This document shows positions 33,926-43,500 of a stretch of 64,000 nt of DNA, one piece after another; position 1 is the first letter of the stretch, and every line of letters begins with the position of its first letter. The DNA comes from Caproiciproducens galactitolivorans. Lineage in GTDB: Bacteria > Bacillota > Clostridia > Oscillospirales > Acutalibacteraceae. Location: positions 186,001 through 250,000 of the forward strand of contig NZ_SRMQ01000003.1 of NCBI RefSeq assembly GCF_004768785.1. The letters are read 5' to 3'. Under the pieces are notes generated by a model that was not told the origin of the DNA, made no database searches, and was given only the letters and a program-made list of their open reading frames with translations. The position numbers and the translations under genes are program-made.

Positions 33926-36376
33926 TTGACCAGCATACTGACCCGCGAAGGAAAACAGAATTACTATCTGAAGGCTTTTTTATACGGCCTTGCAGTGTCC
34001 TTTCTCTTTTTCATCCCGTTTATACTTTATGACAACGGCTATTTTTTATTCTACGGCGATTTTAATGTGCAGCAGGTGCCCTTCTACCGAATGTGCCACG
34101 ACGCGATCCGCAGCGGGAACATCGGCTGGAACTGGACAACGGACCTGGGCGCGAATTTCATCGGATCGTACTCGTTTTACCTTTTGGGAAGCCCGTTTTT
34201 CTGGCTGACCATCCCGTTCCCGAGCGCGGCGGTGCCGTACCTGATGGGCCCGCTGCTAATCTTGAAATTCGGCTGCGCTTCGCTGACAGGATACCTTTAT
34301 TTGCAGCGGTATGTGGAGGACAAGGATTATGCGGTCATCGGCGGCATGCTGTACGCGTTTTCCGGATTTTCGATTTACAATATCTTTTTTAACCATTTTC
34401 ATGAAGCCATCGTATTTTTCCCGCTCATGCTGTGGGCGCTGGACGAATACATGTATAAAAGGCGCAGGGGGCTTTTCGCGGTCACCGTGTTTGCCTGCTG
34501 CTTTGTGAATTATTACTTTTTTGTGGGACAGGTTGTTTTTACGCTGCTTTACGGCTTTACCCGGCTGTTCAGCGGGAACTGGAAAATTACGCTGCGCGAT
34601 TTTCTGCTGCTGGTATGCGAAGCGGTCATCGGGGTGCTGTGCGCCTGTGTGCTGCTAGTGCCGACCGTGCTCGCCGTAATCCAGAACCCGCGCGTGAACG
34701 ACCCGCCGGAGGGCTGGAACGCGCTGCTTTACGACTGGAACCAGCGGTACGTCCATATTCTAGAATGTTTCTTCTTCCCGCCGGATATCCCTGCGCGGCC
34801 GAACTTTACCCCGAAGTCAGAGGCAAAATGGGCCTCGCTTGGCGCGTGGCTGCCGCTGTTCAGCATGACCGGCGTAATCGGCTTTTTAAAAATGCGGAGA
34901 AAGCATTGGTTGAAAACCCTGTTGGGAATCCTGTACCTGATGGCCTTTGTCCCGGTGCTGAATTCCGCGTTCCAGCTTTTTAACGCTTCCTATTATGCGC
35001 GCTGGTTCTATATGCTGACTTTGATGATGAGCCTCGCGACGATTCTTGCGTTGCAGCGGGCGTGCATTGACTGGAAAAGCTCAATTAAATGGACGATGGG
35101 CATTACCCTCGGCATCGCGTTGCCGATCGGGCTGATGGTGAAATCCACCGATCAGGACGGCAAAAAAACCTATACGTTCGGGCTGGAGGATTACCCGACG
35201 CGCTTCTGGTCCTATGTTGCCATCGCCATGGTAAGCCTGCTCCTCCTGACGATTATCTTCAAATATTATCAACGCGACAAAAAAGGGTTTATCCGCCGCT
35301 GCATGGGCGGCGTGGCGGCAATCTCCTTTGTTTACGCGCTGTTCTTCATCGCGTTGGGCAAAACCCAGAGCGACGACGCCCACAAGGAAATCATCCCCTA
35401 TTCGCTCAACGGCGGCGCGGATATCCACCTGCCCGATACCAGGAACTGCCGCGTTGACGTTTACGATGGGATGGACAATCAGGCCATGTTCTGGCAGATC
35501 CCGACCATTCAGGCGTTCCACAGTATTGTTCCCGGTTCCATCATGGAATTCTACCCCTCTGTTGGCGTACAGCGCGATGTGGGTTCCCGCCCGGAAACGA
35601 AGTATTACGGCCTGCGCGGGCTGACAAGCTGCCGCTGGCTTTTCGATCCGGCTTTGAGCGGCAAGGACTTTGCCGTAGGCGAAACGGATACGAACGCACC
35701 GGCCATGCCGGGCTGGCGTTATTACGCTTCGCAGAACGGGTTTAAGATTTACCAGAATCAGTATTATATTCCCATGGGGTTCAGTTACGATTCCTACATC
35801 ACCCGCTCGGAATACGAGCAGGTCGAAAAGGAAAACCGGCATCTGCTTCTGCTAAAAACGCTGGTGGTGGAAAACGAGGATGTGAGGGAAGTAACCGGCA
35901 TTCTAAAGCATGATGACAATTTTTTGGAATCCGATTTTTCACAGGAGGCCTATTTCGAGGACTGCCTGAACCGAAAAGCCGAGTCATGCTCTTCCTTTGA
36001 ACGAGACAACGGCGGATTCACCGCGAAAATCAACGCCGACAAAGAGCGGCTGGTCTTTTTCAGCGTGCCGTGGGAAGGCGGCTGGAGCGCCAAGGTGAAC
36101 GGCAGGGAGGCGGAGATTCTGAAGGTCAACGTTGGGTTTATGGCGGTGAAGGTGCCGGCGGGCGAGTCCACGATCCGCTTTGATTATACGACGCCCGGCT
36201 TAAAGCAAGGGGCGCTGATAACCCTTGGCGGCGCGGCGCTGCTTGCCTTCTACTGGATTATGACCAAACGCTGCGATAAAAAGCATCCGCACAGGCGGAA
36301 AACATACCGAATTAAACGCCCCTTGCCGAGAACGATAGGATCCGCCGCACAAGCGGAAAATCTGAAAACGAAATGA
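33926..36376 (+). CDS. YfhO-family multi-pass membrane protein (GT-C-like glycosyltransferase)
   Basis: 816 residues with about 12 membrane segments, and a large extracytoplasmic C-terminal part (about residues 490-770) ending in a last membrane helix and a basic tail. N-terminal GT-C features: an acidic DFNVQQVPFYRM loop after the first helix. In Bacillus, YfhO works with CsbB: CsbB makes undecaprenyl-phosphate-GlcNAc and YfhO moves the sugar to lipoteichoic acid outside. The next gene here is a CsbB-like enzyme, so the same role is inferred. TTG start after GGAGG. Confidence 0.8.
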   Translation: MTSILTREGKQNYYLKAFLYGLAVSFLFFIPFILYDNGYFLFYGDFNVQQVPFYRMCHDAIRSGNIGWNWTTDLGANFIGSYSFYLLGSPFFWLTIPFPSAAVPYLMGPLLILKFGCASLTGYLYLQRYVEDKDYAVIGGMLYAFSGFSIYNIFFNHFHEAIVFFPLMLWALDEYMYKRRRGLFAVTVFACCFVNYYFFVGQVVFTLLYGFTRLFSGNWKITLRDFLLLVCEAVIGVLCACVLLVPTVLAVIQNPRVNDPPEGWNALLYDWNQRYVHILECFFFPPDIPARPNFTPKSEAKWASLGAWLPLFSMTGVIGFLKMRRKHWLKTLLGILYLMAFVPVLNSAFQLFNASYYARWFYMLTLMMSLATILALQRACIDWKSSIKWTMGITLGIALPIGLMVKSTDQDGKKTYTFGLEDYPTRFWSYVAIAMVSLLLLTIIFKYYQRDKKGFIRRCMGGVAAISFVYALFFIALGKTQSDDAHKEIIPYSLNGGADIHLPDTRNCRVDVYDGMDNQAMFWQIPTIQAFHSIVPGSIMEFYPSVGVQRDVGSRPETKYYGLRGLTSCRWLFDPALSGKDFAVGETDTNAPAMPGWRYYASQNGFKIYQNQYYIPMGFSYDSYITRSEYEQVEKENRHLLLLKTLVVENEDVREVTGILKHDDNFLESDFSQEAYFEDCLNRKAESCSSFERDNGGFTAKINADKERLVFFSVPWEGGWSAKVNGREAEILKVNVGFMAVKVPAGESTIRFDYTTPGLKQGALITLGGAALLAFYWIMTKRCDKKHPHRRKTYRIKRPLPRTIGSAAQAENLKTK

Positions 36377-36388
36377 TCGGAGGTTGCT

Positions 36389-37312
36389 ATGCCCACAGTC
36401 TATTTTGTAATACCGTGCTATAACGAAGAAGAGGTTCTGCCGGAAACCGTCCGGCGGCTAACGGAAAAAATCAACGGCATGATCGCGTCCGGGCGCGCCG
36501 ACCGGAAAAGCCGTATGTTATTGGTGGACGACGGCAGCCGCGACAAAACATGGGAGCTGATCAGCAGATTCAGCGAAGAAAACGAACTGGTGAGCGGGAT
36601 TAAGCTTGCGCACAACCGCGGGCACCAGAACGCGCTGCTGGCCGGGCTGATGACCGCAAAGGAATCCTGCGACTGCGCCATTAGCTTAGACGCGGATCTG
36701 CAGGACGACATTGAGGTGCTCGACCAGTTTGTGGACAAGTTCATGGAAGGCTGCGACGTGGTCTACGGCGTCCGCAACAAGCGCGAGACCGATACGTTTT
36801 TCAAGCGTACCACCGCGCTGGGATTTTATAAGTTCATGGCGGCGCTGGGAGTGGATGTGGTGTACAATCACGCGGACTACCGCCTGATGAGCCGCCGCGC
36901 GCTGGAAGCGCTGAGCGAATATAAAGAAACCAACCTGTTCCTGCGCGGGATTGTGCCGCTGATCGGCTACCGCAGCGACTATGTGTATTACGACCGGCAT
37001 GAGCGTTTTGCCGGGGAGTCGAAATACCCGCTGAAAAAGATGATCGCTTTTGCATGGGACGGAATAACCTCCTTCAGCGTAAAGCCCCTGCGGATGATTG
37101 CGGGGTTGGGGGCGGTTCTTTGCCTTGTCAGCCTGATCGGCGTGATCCGGGCGCTGGTAGTCCGTTCCTTTATAACGGCAGGGTTCTGCGGCGTCTGGTT
37201 TTTGGGCGGCGTCCAGCTTTTGTGCCTTGGCGTTGTGGGCGGGTATATCGGCAAGATTTACGGCGAAGTAAAGGCGCGGCCGCGTTTTAAGATTGAAGAA
37301 TATAAAAAATAG
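36389..37312 (+). CDS. GT2 polyprenyl-phosphate glycosyltransferase (CsbB/GtrB-like)
   Basis: Moves a sugar from a nucleotide donor to undecaprenyl phosphate on the inner membrane face. GT2 domain: VYFVIPCYNEEEVLPETVRR (residues 3-22), LLVDDGSRDKT (about 44-54), SLDADLQDD (metal-binding DxD region, about 98-106). Two C-terminal membrane helices (about 230-255 and 263-285). 307 residues, typical of GtrB/CsbB. Starts 12 bp after yfhO with GGAGG. Together the two genes probably glycosylate a wall polymer. Confidence 0.9.
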   Translation: MPTVYFVIPCYNEEEVLPETVRRLTEKINGMIASGRADRKSRMLLVDDGSRDKTWELISRFSEENELVSGIKLAHNRGHQNALLAGLMTAKESCDCAISLDADLQDDIEVLDQFVDKFMEGCDVVYGVRNKRETDTFFKRTTALGFYKFMAALGVDVVYNHADYRLMSRRALEALSEYKETNLFLRGIVPLIGYRSDYVYYDRHERFAGESKYPLKKMIAFAWDGITSFSVKPLRMIAGLGAVLCLVSLIGVIRALVVRSFITAGFCGVWFLGGVQLLCLGVVGGYIGKIYGEVKARPRFKIEEYKK

Positions 37313-37415
37313 CTGGCCGACGCAGAAGAATGGTTCTTCTGCGCACAGCCGGTCGAATCGGTGTATTTCCCGGGAAAAGCGGGCGCATAGTGCCGTTTTG
37401 CCGCTTCCCGCGCGG

Positions 37416-37724
37416 CTATTTCCTTTTCTGCAGAAGGATGCGTGTTTCGCCCGGATTCAGGCAGATGAGCTTCGCGGCAATGCGAGGATGCTTCAGCCGC
37501 AGGCGCACCATGTCGCGCAATGCCTGCCCGCTGTTGTACCCGTGAATGACCCGTATTTCTGTGACCTTTGCGTCGGCCCGGTTCAGAAGCTGTTCCAAGC
37601 TGCGCTTTGCTTCTTCCACGGTCATACCGTGGATATTCACTTCCAGAAGATTCCCGTGTCTTTCCTGTAACAATGTTATCGCCAGCTTATGAAAAATTTC
37701 CGTTTTTGCAGACCGGATGGGCAA
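37416..37724 (-). CDS. Smr-domain protein
   Basis: Small MutS-related domain, possible nuclease or RNA-binding role. Motifs LEVNIHGMTVEEAKRSLEQ (LDxHG-like, here EVNIHG) and IRVIHGYNSGQALRDMVR (HGxG-like, here HGYNSG) are both present. Up to 102 residues if it starts at the TTG at 37724. Related short proteins start close to the EVNIHG segment, so the true start may be some 25 codons inside; no ribosome site settles it. It is divergent from the next gene. Confidence 0.75.
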   Translation of the reverse strand: MPIRSAKTEIFHKLAITLLQERHGNLLEVNIHGMTVEEAKRSLEQLLNRADAKVTEIRVIHGYNSGQALRDMVRLRLKHPRIAAKLICLNPGETRILLQKRK

Positions 37725-37823
37725 CGAATTGTATCAATCATCATTATATCATCAATCCGACAAAATGAAAGCAACCGATCCGTTTTTTATGCTATAATTA
37801 AGGACAAAACAGGAGGGATCAAT

Positions 37824-38999
37824 TTGAAGGTTGTGGACCTGCGCAATGTCTTTGCAAACTGTAATGACATGCTGATTGAAATCAGCGACAATTATATTTA
37901 TTATGCGGAAGAAAAAAAGGAAGAGGGTCATAACAGCCTCTTCATTTTAGAATATAACCGGGTTACGCGGCGGGAAAGAATCGTAACCAACTACATACTC
38001 AGCAATCCGTCCTTTGTCCAGCATTTTTTCTGTTTCCCCGACCATATCATCATTGTGATGGAAAGCGGAGAAAGCGAAGCCTGGATTCTGCGCATCGACA
38101 AGCACACCGGCGAGGAAAAAACCATGGCGAAGCTGAATTTTCTCGGGAGCTTTTTGGACTGTACAGCGCTGGATGAGGACCACCTCATCCTTTATACCGT
38201 AGAAAACGAAAAGCACCAGAATATGTTCCGGGCTTACAAAAAGCTGACGGGTTTCTCGAAGATTTCGTATTTATACGATCTGGACGAAGAAAAGTACTAC
38301 TATGTGCGCGACCCGCGCATTTGCAATGCGGACAGCATGGGCCTGATCCCTTTCACACGGGACGGGGAGGTTCAGCTTTTAGTGCTTCTGCCCCATGGGG
38401 ACGAAGCGGAAAAGGAAAAATGCTATAAGAACAGGCGCTGGTTGGGCGACAACGTGAACGACAACGTTTGGCTCTGTCCGCTTTTCGATTTTATAATCGC
38501 TGTGAAAAACGGAGAGGAACGTGCGCCGCTGGAGCTGATTTTAAGCGCGGGAACCTGCGGGTTGGTGCGTTACGCTGGAATGGATCCGGAAAACCTGTAT
38601 TTCCGCGCGAAATATTTCCCCACCGGTGATCAACGGCTCTGCGCTTACAACAAGATGACCGGGAAAAAGACGGTGGCGGCGGAGTTGAACCTGAAAGGGG
38701 ACGAAAAGCCTGCTTCCTTCTATATTGACGTGAACGGCGCACGGGTTTACCGCATCACCGAGGACGAGGATAATTACGAGGTGGACGGTGTCCTGAATTC
38801 GGAAATCCACGCGAAATACAGCAAGGAGCTGGGCGAGTTCCTCGCCTGTGTGGACGACCGGTTCATCCTTGCGCGCTATATCCTTTCGGACGAAAAGGAT
38901 TCGTTTGAGTTCAATTCTATTTATGATGTGCAGACAGGTGAGCAGAAAAGCTACGAATGCCGCTGCGCCTTCCAGGGCAGCACGGTGGTGCTATATTAA
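37824..38999 (+). CDS. conserved hypothetical protein, WD/propeller-like repeats (unrecognised)
   Basis: 391 residues, not recognised. It is soluble, with no signal peptide or membrane helix, and rich in acidic and aromatic residues. Successive strands of the type NSLFILEYNRVTRRERI, SEAWILRIDKHTGEE and QRLCAYNKMTGKK repeat a pattern of value followed by a turn (xTGE/MTGK), suggesting a beta-propeller of DUF-type intracellular repeats. The TTG start at 37824 has AGGAGGG six bases before it. An extended -10 (TGC-TATAAT, 37790-37798) precedes it. Genes on both sides are unrelated, so context gives no function. Confidence 0.7.
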   Translation: MKVVDLRNVFANCNDMLIEISDNYIYYAEEKKEEGHNSLFILEYNRVTRRERIVTNYILSNPSFVQHFFCFPDHIIIVMESGESEAWILRIDKHTGEEKTMAKLNFLGSFLDCTALDEDHLILYTVENEKHQNMFRAYKKLTGFSKISYLYDLDEEKYYYVRDPRICNADSMGLIPFTRDGEVQLLVLLPHGDEAEKEKCYKNRRWLGDNVNDNVWLCPLFDFIIAVKNGEERAPLELILSAGTCGLVRYAGMDPENLYFRAKYFPTGDQRLCAYNKMTGKKTVAAELNLKGDEKPASFYIDVNGARVYRITEDEDNYEVDGVLNSEIHAKYSKELGEFLACVDDRFILARYILSDEKDSFEFNSIYDVQTGEQKSYECRCAFQGSTVVLY

Positions 39000-39003
39000 A
39001 AAG

Positions 39004-39090
39004 TCAATTTTTCCTTTTGTCCTGTAAAATATACATTTCTTTGGTTTCCTGATGCACTACCTTTAATTCGTTTATAACATCCGTTATTTG
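39004..39090 (-). pseudogene. C-terminal fragment of a coiled-coil protein like 25428-25598
   Basis: Minus-strand translation QITDVINELKVVHQETKEM followed by YILQDKRKN and a stop. It aligns with residues ~14-40 of the 56-aa protein (KVTDIIEELKQVQCKTEEMY). The N-terminal third and start are missing; the break is at about 39091, where the XRE fragment begins on the other strand. Confidence 0.6.
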
Positions 39091-39091
39091 A

Positions 39092-39238
39092 TTGGAATAT
39101 TCGGATTACGAACTGGGAAAATTAAACATTCCGATTCCGGTGTTGGTAAAATTAGCGGACTTTTATAATACCAGTATCGACTACCTTGTGGGGTTGACAG
39201 ATGTAAAGGAACCTTATCCGAGAAGAAAAAAGAAATAA
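39092..39238 (+). pseudogene. C-terminal fragment of an XRE-family repressor
   Basis: Plus-strand frame reading LEYSDYELGKLNIPIPVLV, KLADFYNTSIDYLVGLTDVK, EPYPRRKKK, then stop. This is the second half of a Cro/CI-type HTH protein and lines up with the end of the XRE protein at 25116-25334 (ADFYNVSVDYLLGRTDKKE). An in-frame TGA precedes it and no start exists. Together with the fragment on its left it keeps the divergent order of the intact pair with the middle removed. Confidence 0.65.
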
Positions 39239-39263
39239 GCGCCGGGGTTTCGCCCCGGCGCTT
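39237..39263 (-). terminator. terminator of the foldase lipoprotein gene
   Basis: 11-bp GC-rich stem (39237-39247 with 39253-39263), 5-nt loop. On the minus strand it is followed by a T-rich tract (TTATTTCTTTTTTC). Confidence 0.85.
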
Positions 39264-39275
39264 TGCGGTTATTCT

Positions 39276-40403
39276 TTACTTAGAAGCTGTGGAAGCCGTA
39301 CCGGCAGCGGAAGAAGCTGCGGACGCTGTGGAAGCCGCAGGAGCGGCGGAAGACGTTTCGGTTACGAACATGGATGGCTTGTAGGAATCGATCGCCGCCT
39401 GGTTCAAGGTGACGTTGCTGTAGGACTGCGCCGCCTTATCCAGATCCTTGGAGAATTCCTCTGCCTTCATTTCCGCCAGAAGGTTATTGCGGGAGCTTTC
39501 CATGCTGAGTTCGTCCTTGGTCTTTTTTGTAATATCATTCTTCATGACAACGAGGAAAGCGCCGGAAATTTCAGCGGATTTTACTTCGCCCGGCTTCATG
39601 GAATCCAGCAAGGTTTTCAGATCCGCCGGGTAACTGGTGCTTGTGTTCAGGTTTTCGGTTGCCTCCTGAAGCTGCTCGGTGGTCTGTTTGGAAGCGGCCT
39701 TGTATTCGTCGGCAATCTGTTTCATCGTTTTCTTTTTGGAAGAAACCTCTGCGGCGTAAGCGTCAAACTGCTTTTTCACGGCGGCCTTTTCCTGATCCGT
39801 AAACGGGGTTACACTACCGTCGGATTTTGTATTATAGAGAGATTTTGCAATAAAAGAGAAGTCCGTGTAATTCTTTTCAAAATACGATTTGAGTTCAGAA
39901 TCGGGAACTTCTTTCTTGCCGCCCTTGCCGTAAAGCGCGGTAAAGACCTTCTGGTATTTGGTGTAAAAATCCGCATAGGCAAGGTTAAATGACTGTTTTG
40001 AAACACCGTATTTTTCGAGAGTGGAACTTGCCTGTTCCCACTGGGCATCGGTGACGCTACTGATCGTCTTGGTTTCCTCCGCCGTAAGGGACAGATTCAG
40101 TTCTTTCATTTTATCGTTCAGAACCAAAAGCATTTTGGTGTAGGTAAGCGCCTTGTCCTTGATATATTCTTCGGCGCTTTTGTTTTCGATTTTCTGGTCC
40201 AGAACCGGTTTGGTTGGGTCTTTTTTCAAGGTATTCGCGCTCTGGTATGCAGAATACAGATTGTAGATGTACACGCCGATCGGAACGGTTAAGCTGTTGT
40301 TTTTCATTGCCCAGCTTTTGTCGGTGCTGGCACACGCTGCGGTGCTTGCCGCCATAATAAACGCGAGAAGGACGGCAACGCCCTTTTTCAAAATTTTTAT
40401 CAT
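39276..40403 (-). CDS. SurA/PrsA N-terminal-like foldase lipoprotein
   Basis: 375 residues. N-terminal signal of the lipoprotein type: basic start, hydrophobic VAVLLAFIMAAS, cysteine at residue 24 (STAAC, an imperfect lipobox with Thr at -3). The body is helical and Lys/Thr/Ser rich, with a region (about 130-180) like the SurA_N/PrsA chaperone domain and a C-terminal part (about 235-315) in the place of a parvulin domain, but no clear parvulin active-site pattern. Low-complexity Ala/Ser tail. Probably an exported folding factor. Start at 40403 after GGAGG. A single-gene unit ending at a strong terminator. Confidence 0.65.
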   Translation of the reverse strand: MIKILKKGVAVLLAFIMAASTAACASTDKSWAMKNNSLTVPIGVYIYNLYSAYQSANTLKKDPTKPVLDQKIENKSAEEYIKDKALTYTKMLLVLNDKMKELNLSLTAEETKTISSVTDAQWEQASSTLEKYGVSKQSFNLAYADFYTKYQKVFTALYGKGGKKEVPDSELKSYFEKNYTDFSFIAKSLYNTKSDGSVTPFTDQEKAAVKKQFDAYAAEVSSKKKTMKQIADEYKAASKQTTEQLQEATENLNTSTSYPADLKTLLDSMKPGEVKSAEISGAFLVVMKNDITKKTKDELSMESSRNNLLAEMKAEEFSKDLDKAAQSYSNVTLNQAAIDSYKPSMFVTETSSAAPAASTASAASSAAGTASTASK

Positions 40404-40556
40404 AGTTACCTCCATACGCTTGCGCGCGAAATTCCTAGATGGTAAACACGCGAACTTTTTTAGCATAACCAATTTTATTATTATACATGAATAAAATAGA
40501 CTTGTCCAGCGAAAAACTGTCGCATTTTGCATACAGGATAAAAAATACCAAGCCCG

Positions 40557-43500
40557 CTAGCTGCCATTTTGAATTACGTCGAGAATTTCAGTAAGCGTGT
40601 CCAAAGGCGTGGCGTCTGGTTCGATTTTTACGCTGATATACGGCTTGGCGCCCGCGTTGAGCATCACGCGGGAATGGAGGGCGGAAATCAGCGCGCTGAC
40701 CTGCTTCATGTCGATCTGCTTCTTGTAAAGCAGAAGCACGTCGTTCTGCTGCTTGATTTCATAGATGCCAAGTTGGGAAGCAAGGTTCCGGAGCAGAGCA
40801 ATTTCAATCAGGCCGTTTACGCTCTCCGGCGGGTCGCCGAAGCGGTCGATTAGCTCGTCGGTTACGTCGAGCGCGTCTTCGCGCGTGCGGATATCGGCGA
40901 TGCGGCGGTAAATTTCCAGCCGCTGGCTGAGGTTCGAAATATAGCTTTCGGGAATATGCGCCTGTACCTGCATGTCTACAAGGCATTCCTGATCGTATTC
41001 CTGCGGCGTTTCGCCCTTTTCGCGGCTGATCGCTTCGGCGAGCAGGTGCAGGTACATATCGTAGCCGACGGCTTCCATATGCCCGTGCTGTTCGCCGCCC
41101 AGAATATTGCCCGCGCCGCGGATTTCCAGGTCGCGCATGGCGATCTTGAAGCCGGAGCCGAATTCCGTAAATTCACGGATCGCGGAAAGGCGCTTCTGCG
41201 CAATTTCGGTCAGCACCTTGTTGGGTGTGAAGGTTAGGTATGCATAGGCGCGGCGGCTGGAACGCCCCACGCGCCCGCGGAGCTGGTGAAGCTGGGAAAG
41301 CCCCATGCGATCCGCGTTTTCGATAATTAATGTATTGGCGTTCGGCACGTCCACGCCGGTTTCAATAATGGTGGTGCAGACAAGAACGTCGATTTCGTGT
41401 TCAATCAGGCGGCGCCAGACCTCAGAAAGCTCCTGTTCGTTCATCTTGCCGTGGCCGAAGCCGATACGCGCTTCGGGAATCTGTTTCTGCAAACGGGCGG
41501 CGGTGCGCTCGATAGTCGCAACGTCGTTGTGCAGGTAGTAAACCTGCCCGCCCCGGCGAAGTTCGCGCCGGATGGCTTCGGCGATCAGGCCGTTGTCGTG
41601 CTCTAGGACATAGGTCTGTACCGGGTGGCGGTCGTGTGGCGCTTCCTCAATCAGGCTCATGTCGCGGATGCCGGACAGCGCCATGTTCAGCGTGCGCGGA
41701 ATCGGCGTGGCTGAAAGGGTAAGGATATCCACATTTTTACACAGAGCCTTCAGCTTCTCTTTTTGCGCAACGCCGAAACGCTGCTCCTCGTCGATAATGA
41801 CGAGGCCGAGGTCGTGGAATTGTACGTCCTTGGAAACCAGCCGGTGCGTGCCGATAATCATATCGATTTCCCCGCGGCTTAACCGGCGGAGGATTTCCTC
41901 CTGCTGCTTTGGGGTGCGGAAACGCGAAAGGAGCTCGATTTTAACGGGGAAGCCCTCCATACGCTTGGTGATCGTCTGGTAGTGTTGCCACGCAAGGATG
42001 GTGGTCGGGACGAGCATGGCGCACTGTCTGGAGTCGGTGATACATTTGAACGCCGCACGCAGGGCGACTTCCGTCTTTCCGAAGCCGACGTCGCCGCAGA
42101 GCAGGCGGTCCATGGGCGCTTCCCGCTCCATGTCGCTTTTGATTTCTTCGATACAGCGGAGCTGCGCTTCGGTTTCCTCAAACTCAAAATGCGCCTCGAA
42201 ATCGCGCTGCCATTCGTTGTCAGGAGGAAATGCATGTCCCTTTGTCTGCATCCGTTCGGCGTAAAGCTTCATCAGCTCTTTTGCCATGTCTTTAACCGCC
42301 GCGCGGACGCGCGCTTTGGCCTTTTGCCACTCCGCGCCGCCCAGGCGGTGCAGCTTTATGTTCGCGTCCTCGCGTGGGCCGATGTATTTGGAGACCATGT
42401 CCAGTTGGGTAACCGGGACATAGAGGGTATCTTTTTTGGCGTAGCGTAATTTAATATAATCCTTTACGACGCCGTGCATATCGATTTTGTGGATTCCTTC
42501 GAATACGCCGATGCCGTGCGCCGCATGAACGACATAATCGCCGGGTACCAGCTCGGCAAGGCTGTAAATTTCCTGGCTGTTCTTGCTGCGCTTTGCTTTT
42601 TTCTTCGGGGAGGAAATCAGGCGGCCATGGGTAATCAGCCCGAAAAACGCGCCCGGATACTCCAGCCCGGCGGAAAGCGCGCCGGAGGTAACCACTACGG
42701 TTCCGCGCTCGACCTTTTCAGGATGCTCCACATAGGCGGCGGGAATGCCCTGCGCCTGTAAATCCGCGACGGCGGTCTGCGCCGCGCGTTCATTGCCGAC
42801 AAGGACGACGCATGCCCATTTGCTTGCCAGCATATTCTGCACATCCTCACCCAGAAGCTGGGTGCTGCCGCCCCAGACGGAAAGCTGGCGTGCGGTCATG
42901 TTCAGAAGGGTGCGCACAGGCGTGTCGTAGCTGCCGCGCACGAAGGTGTCCAGATAAACGGCGCCGCGCGCAAAGCGTTCCAGCGCGTAATCCCAGTCGC
43001 CGCCGAAGGTGTCCAGCCCGCGGCAGAGCGTGCCGTCCGCGAGAAGGGCTTTCACGTCTTCGCCCCACTGCCAGAGTGTGCTGCGCATGCGCTCCTTTGC
43101 CTTCGCGGGTTCGCTGACAAACAGCAGGGTGTCGGGCGTCATGTAATCGAACAGTGTGGCGGTCGAAGGGTATAACAGGGAAATATATTTATCGGCGCAG
43201 CCGAGGTGCAGGCCGTTTTCCAGCTTTTGCGCCTGCTCCGCCAAGACAGCTTTTGCGGCCGGTGCGGCCTTGCCGCGCAGGGAAGAAGCGAGTTCCCCGA
43301 TTTTTTGCGCCAACAGCCCCGGGTCATCGATCAGCGCTTCTACGGCGGGCGTGACCGTGACTTGCGAAATGGTTTCGGTGCGGCGCTGCGTTTCCAGATC
43401 AAACAGGGAAATGGTGTCGATTTCGTCGCCCCAGAATTCCACCCTTGCCGGGTTCGGCGCGTCGGGCGTGAAAATATCCAGAATACCGCCGCGCTGCGAA

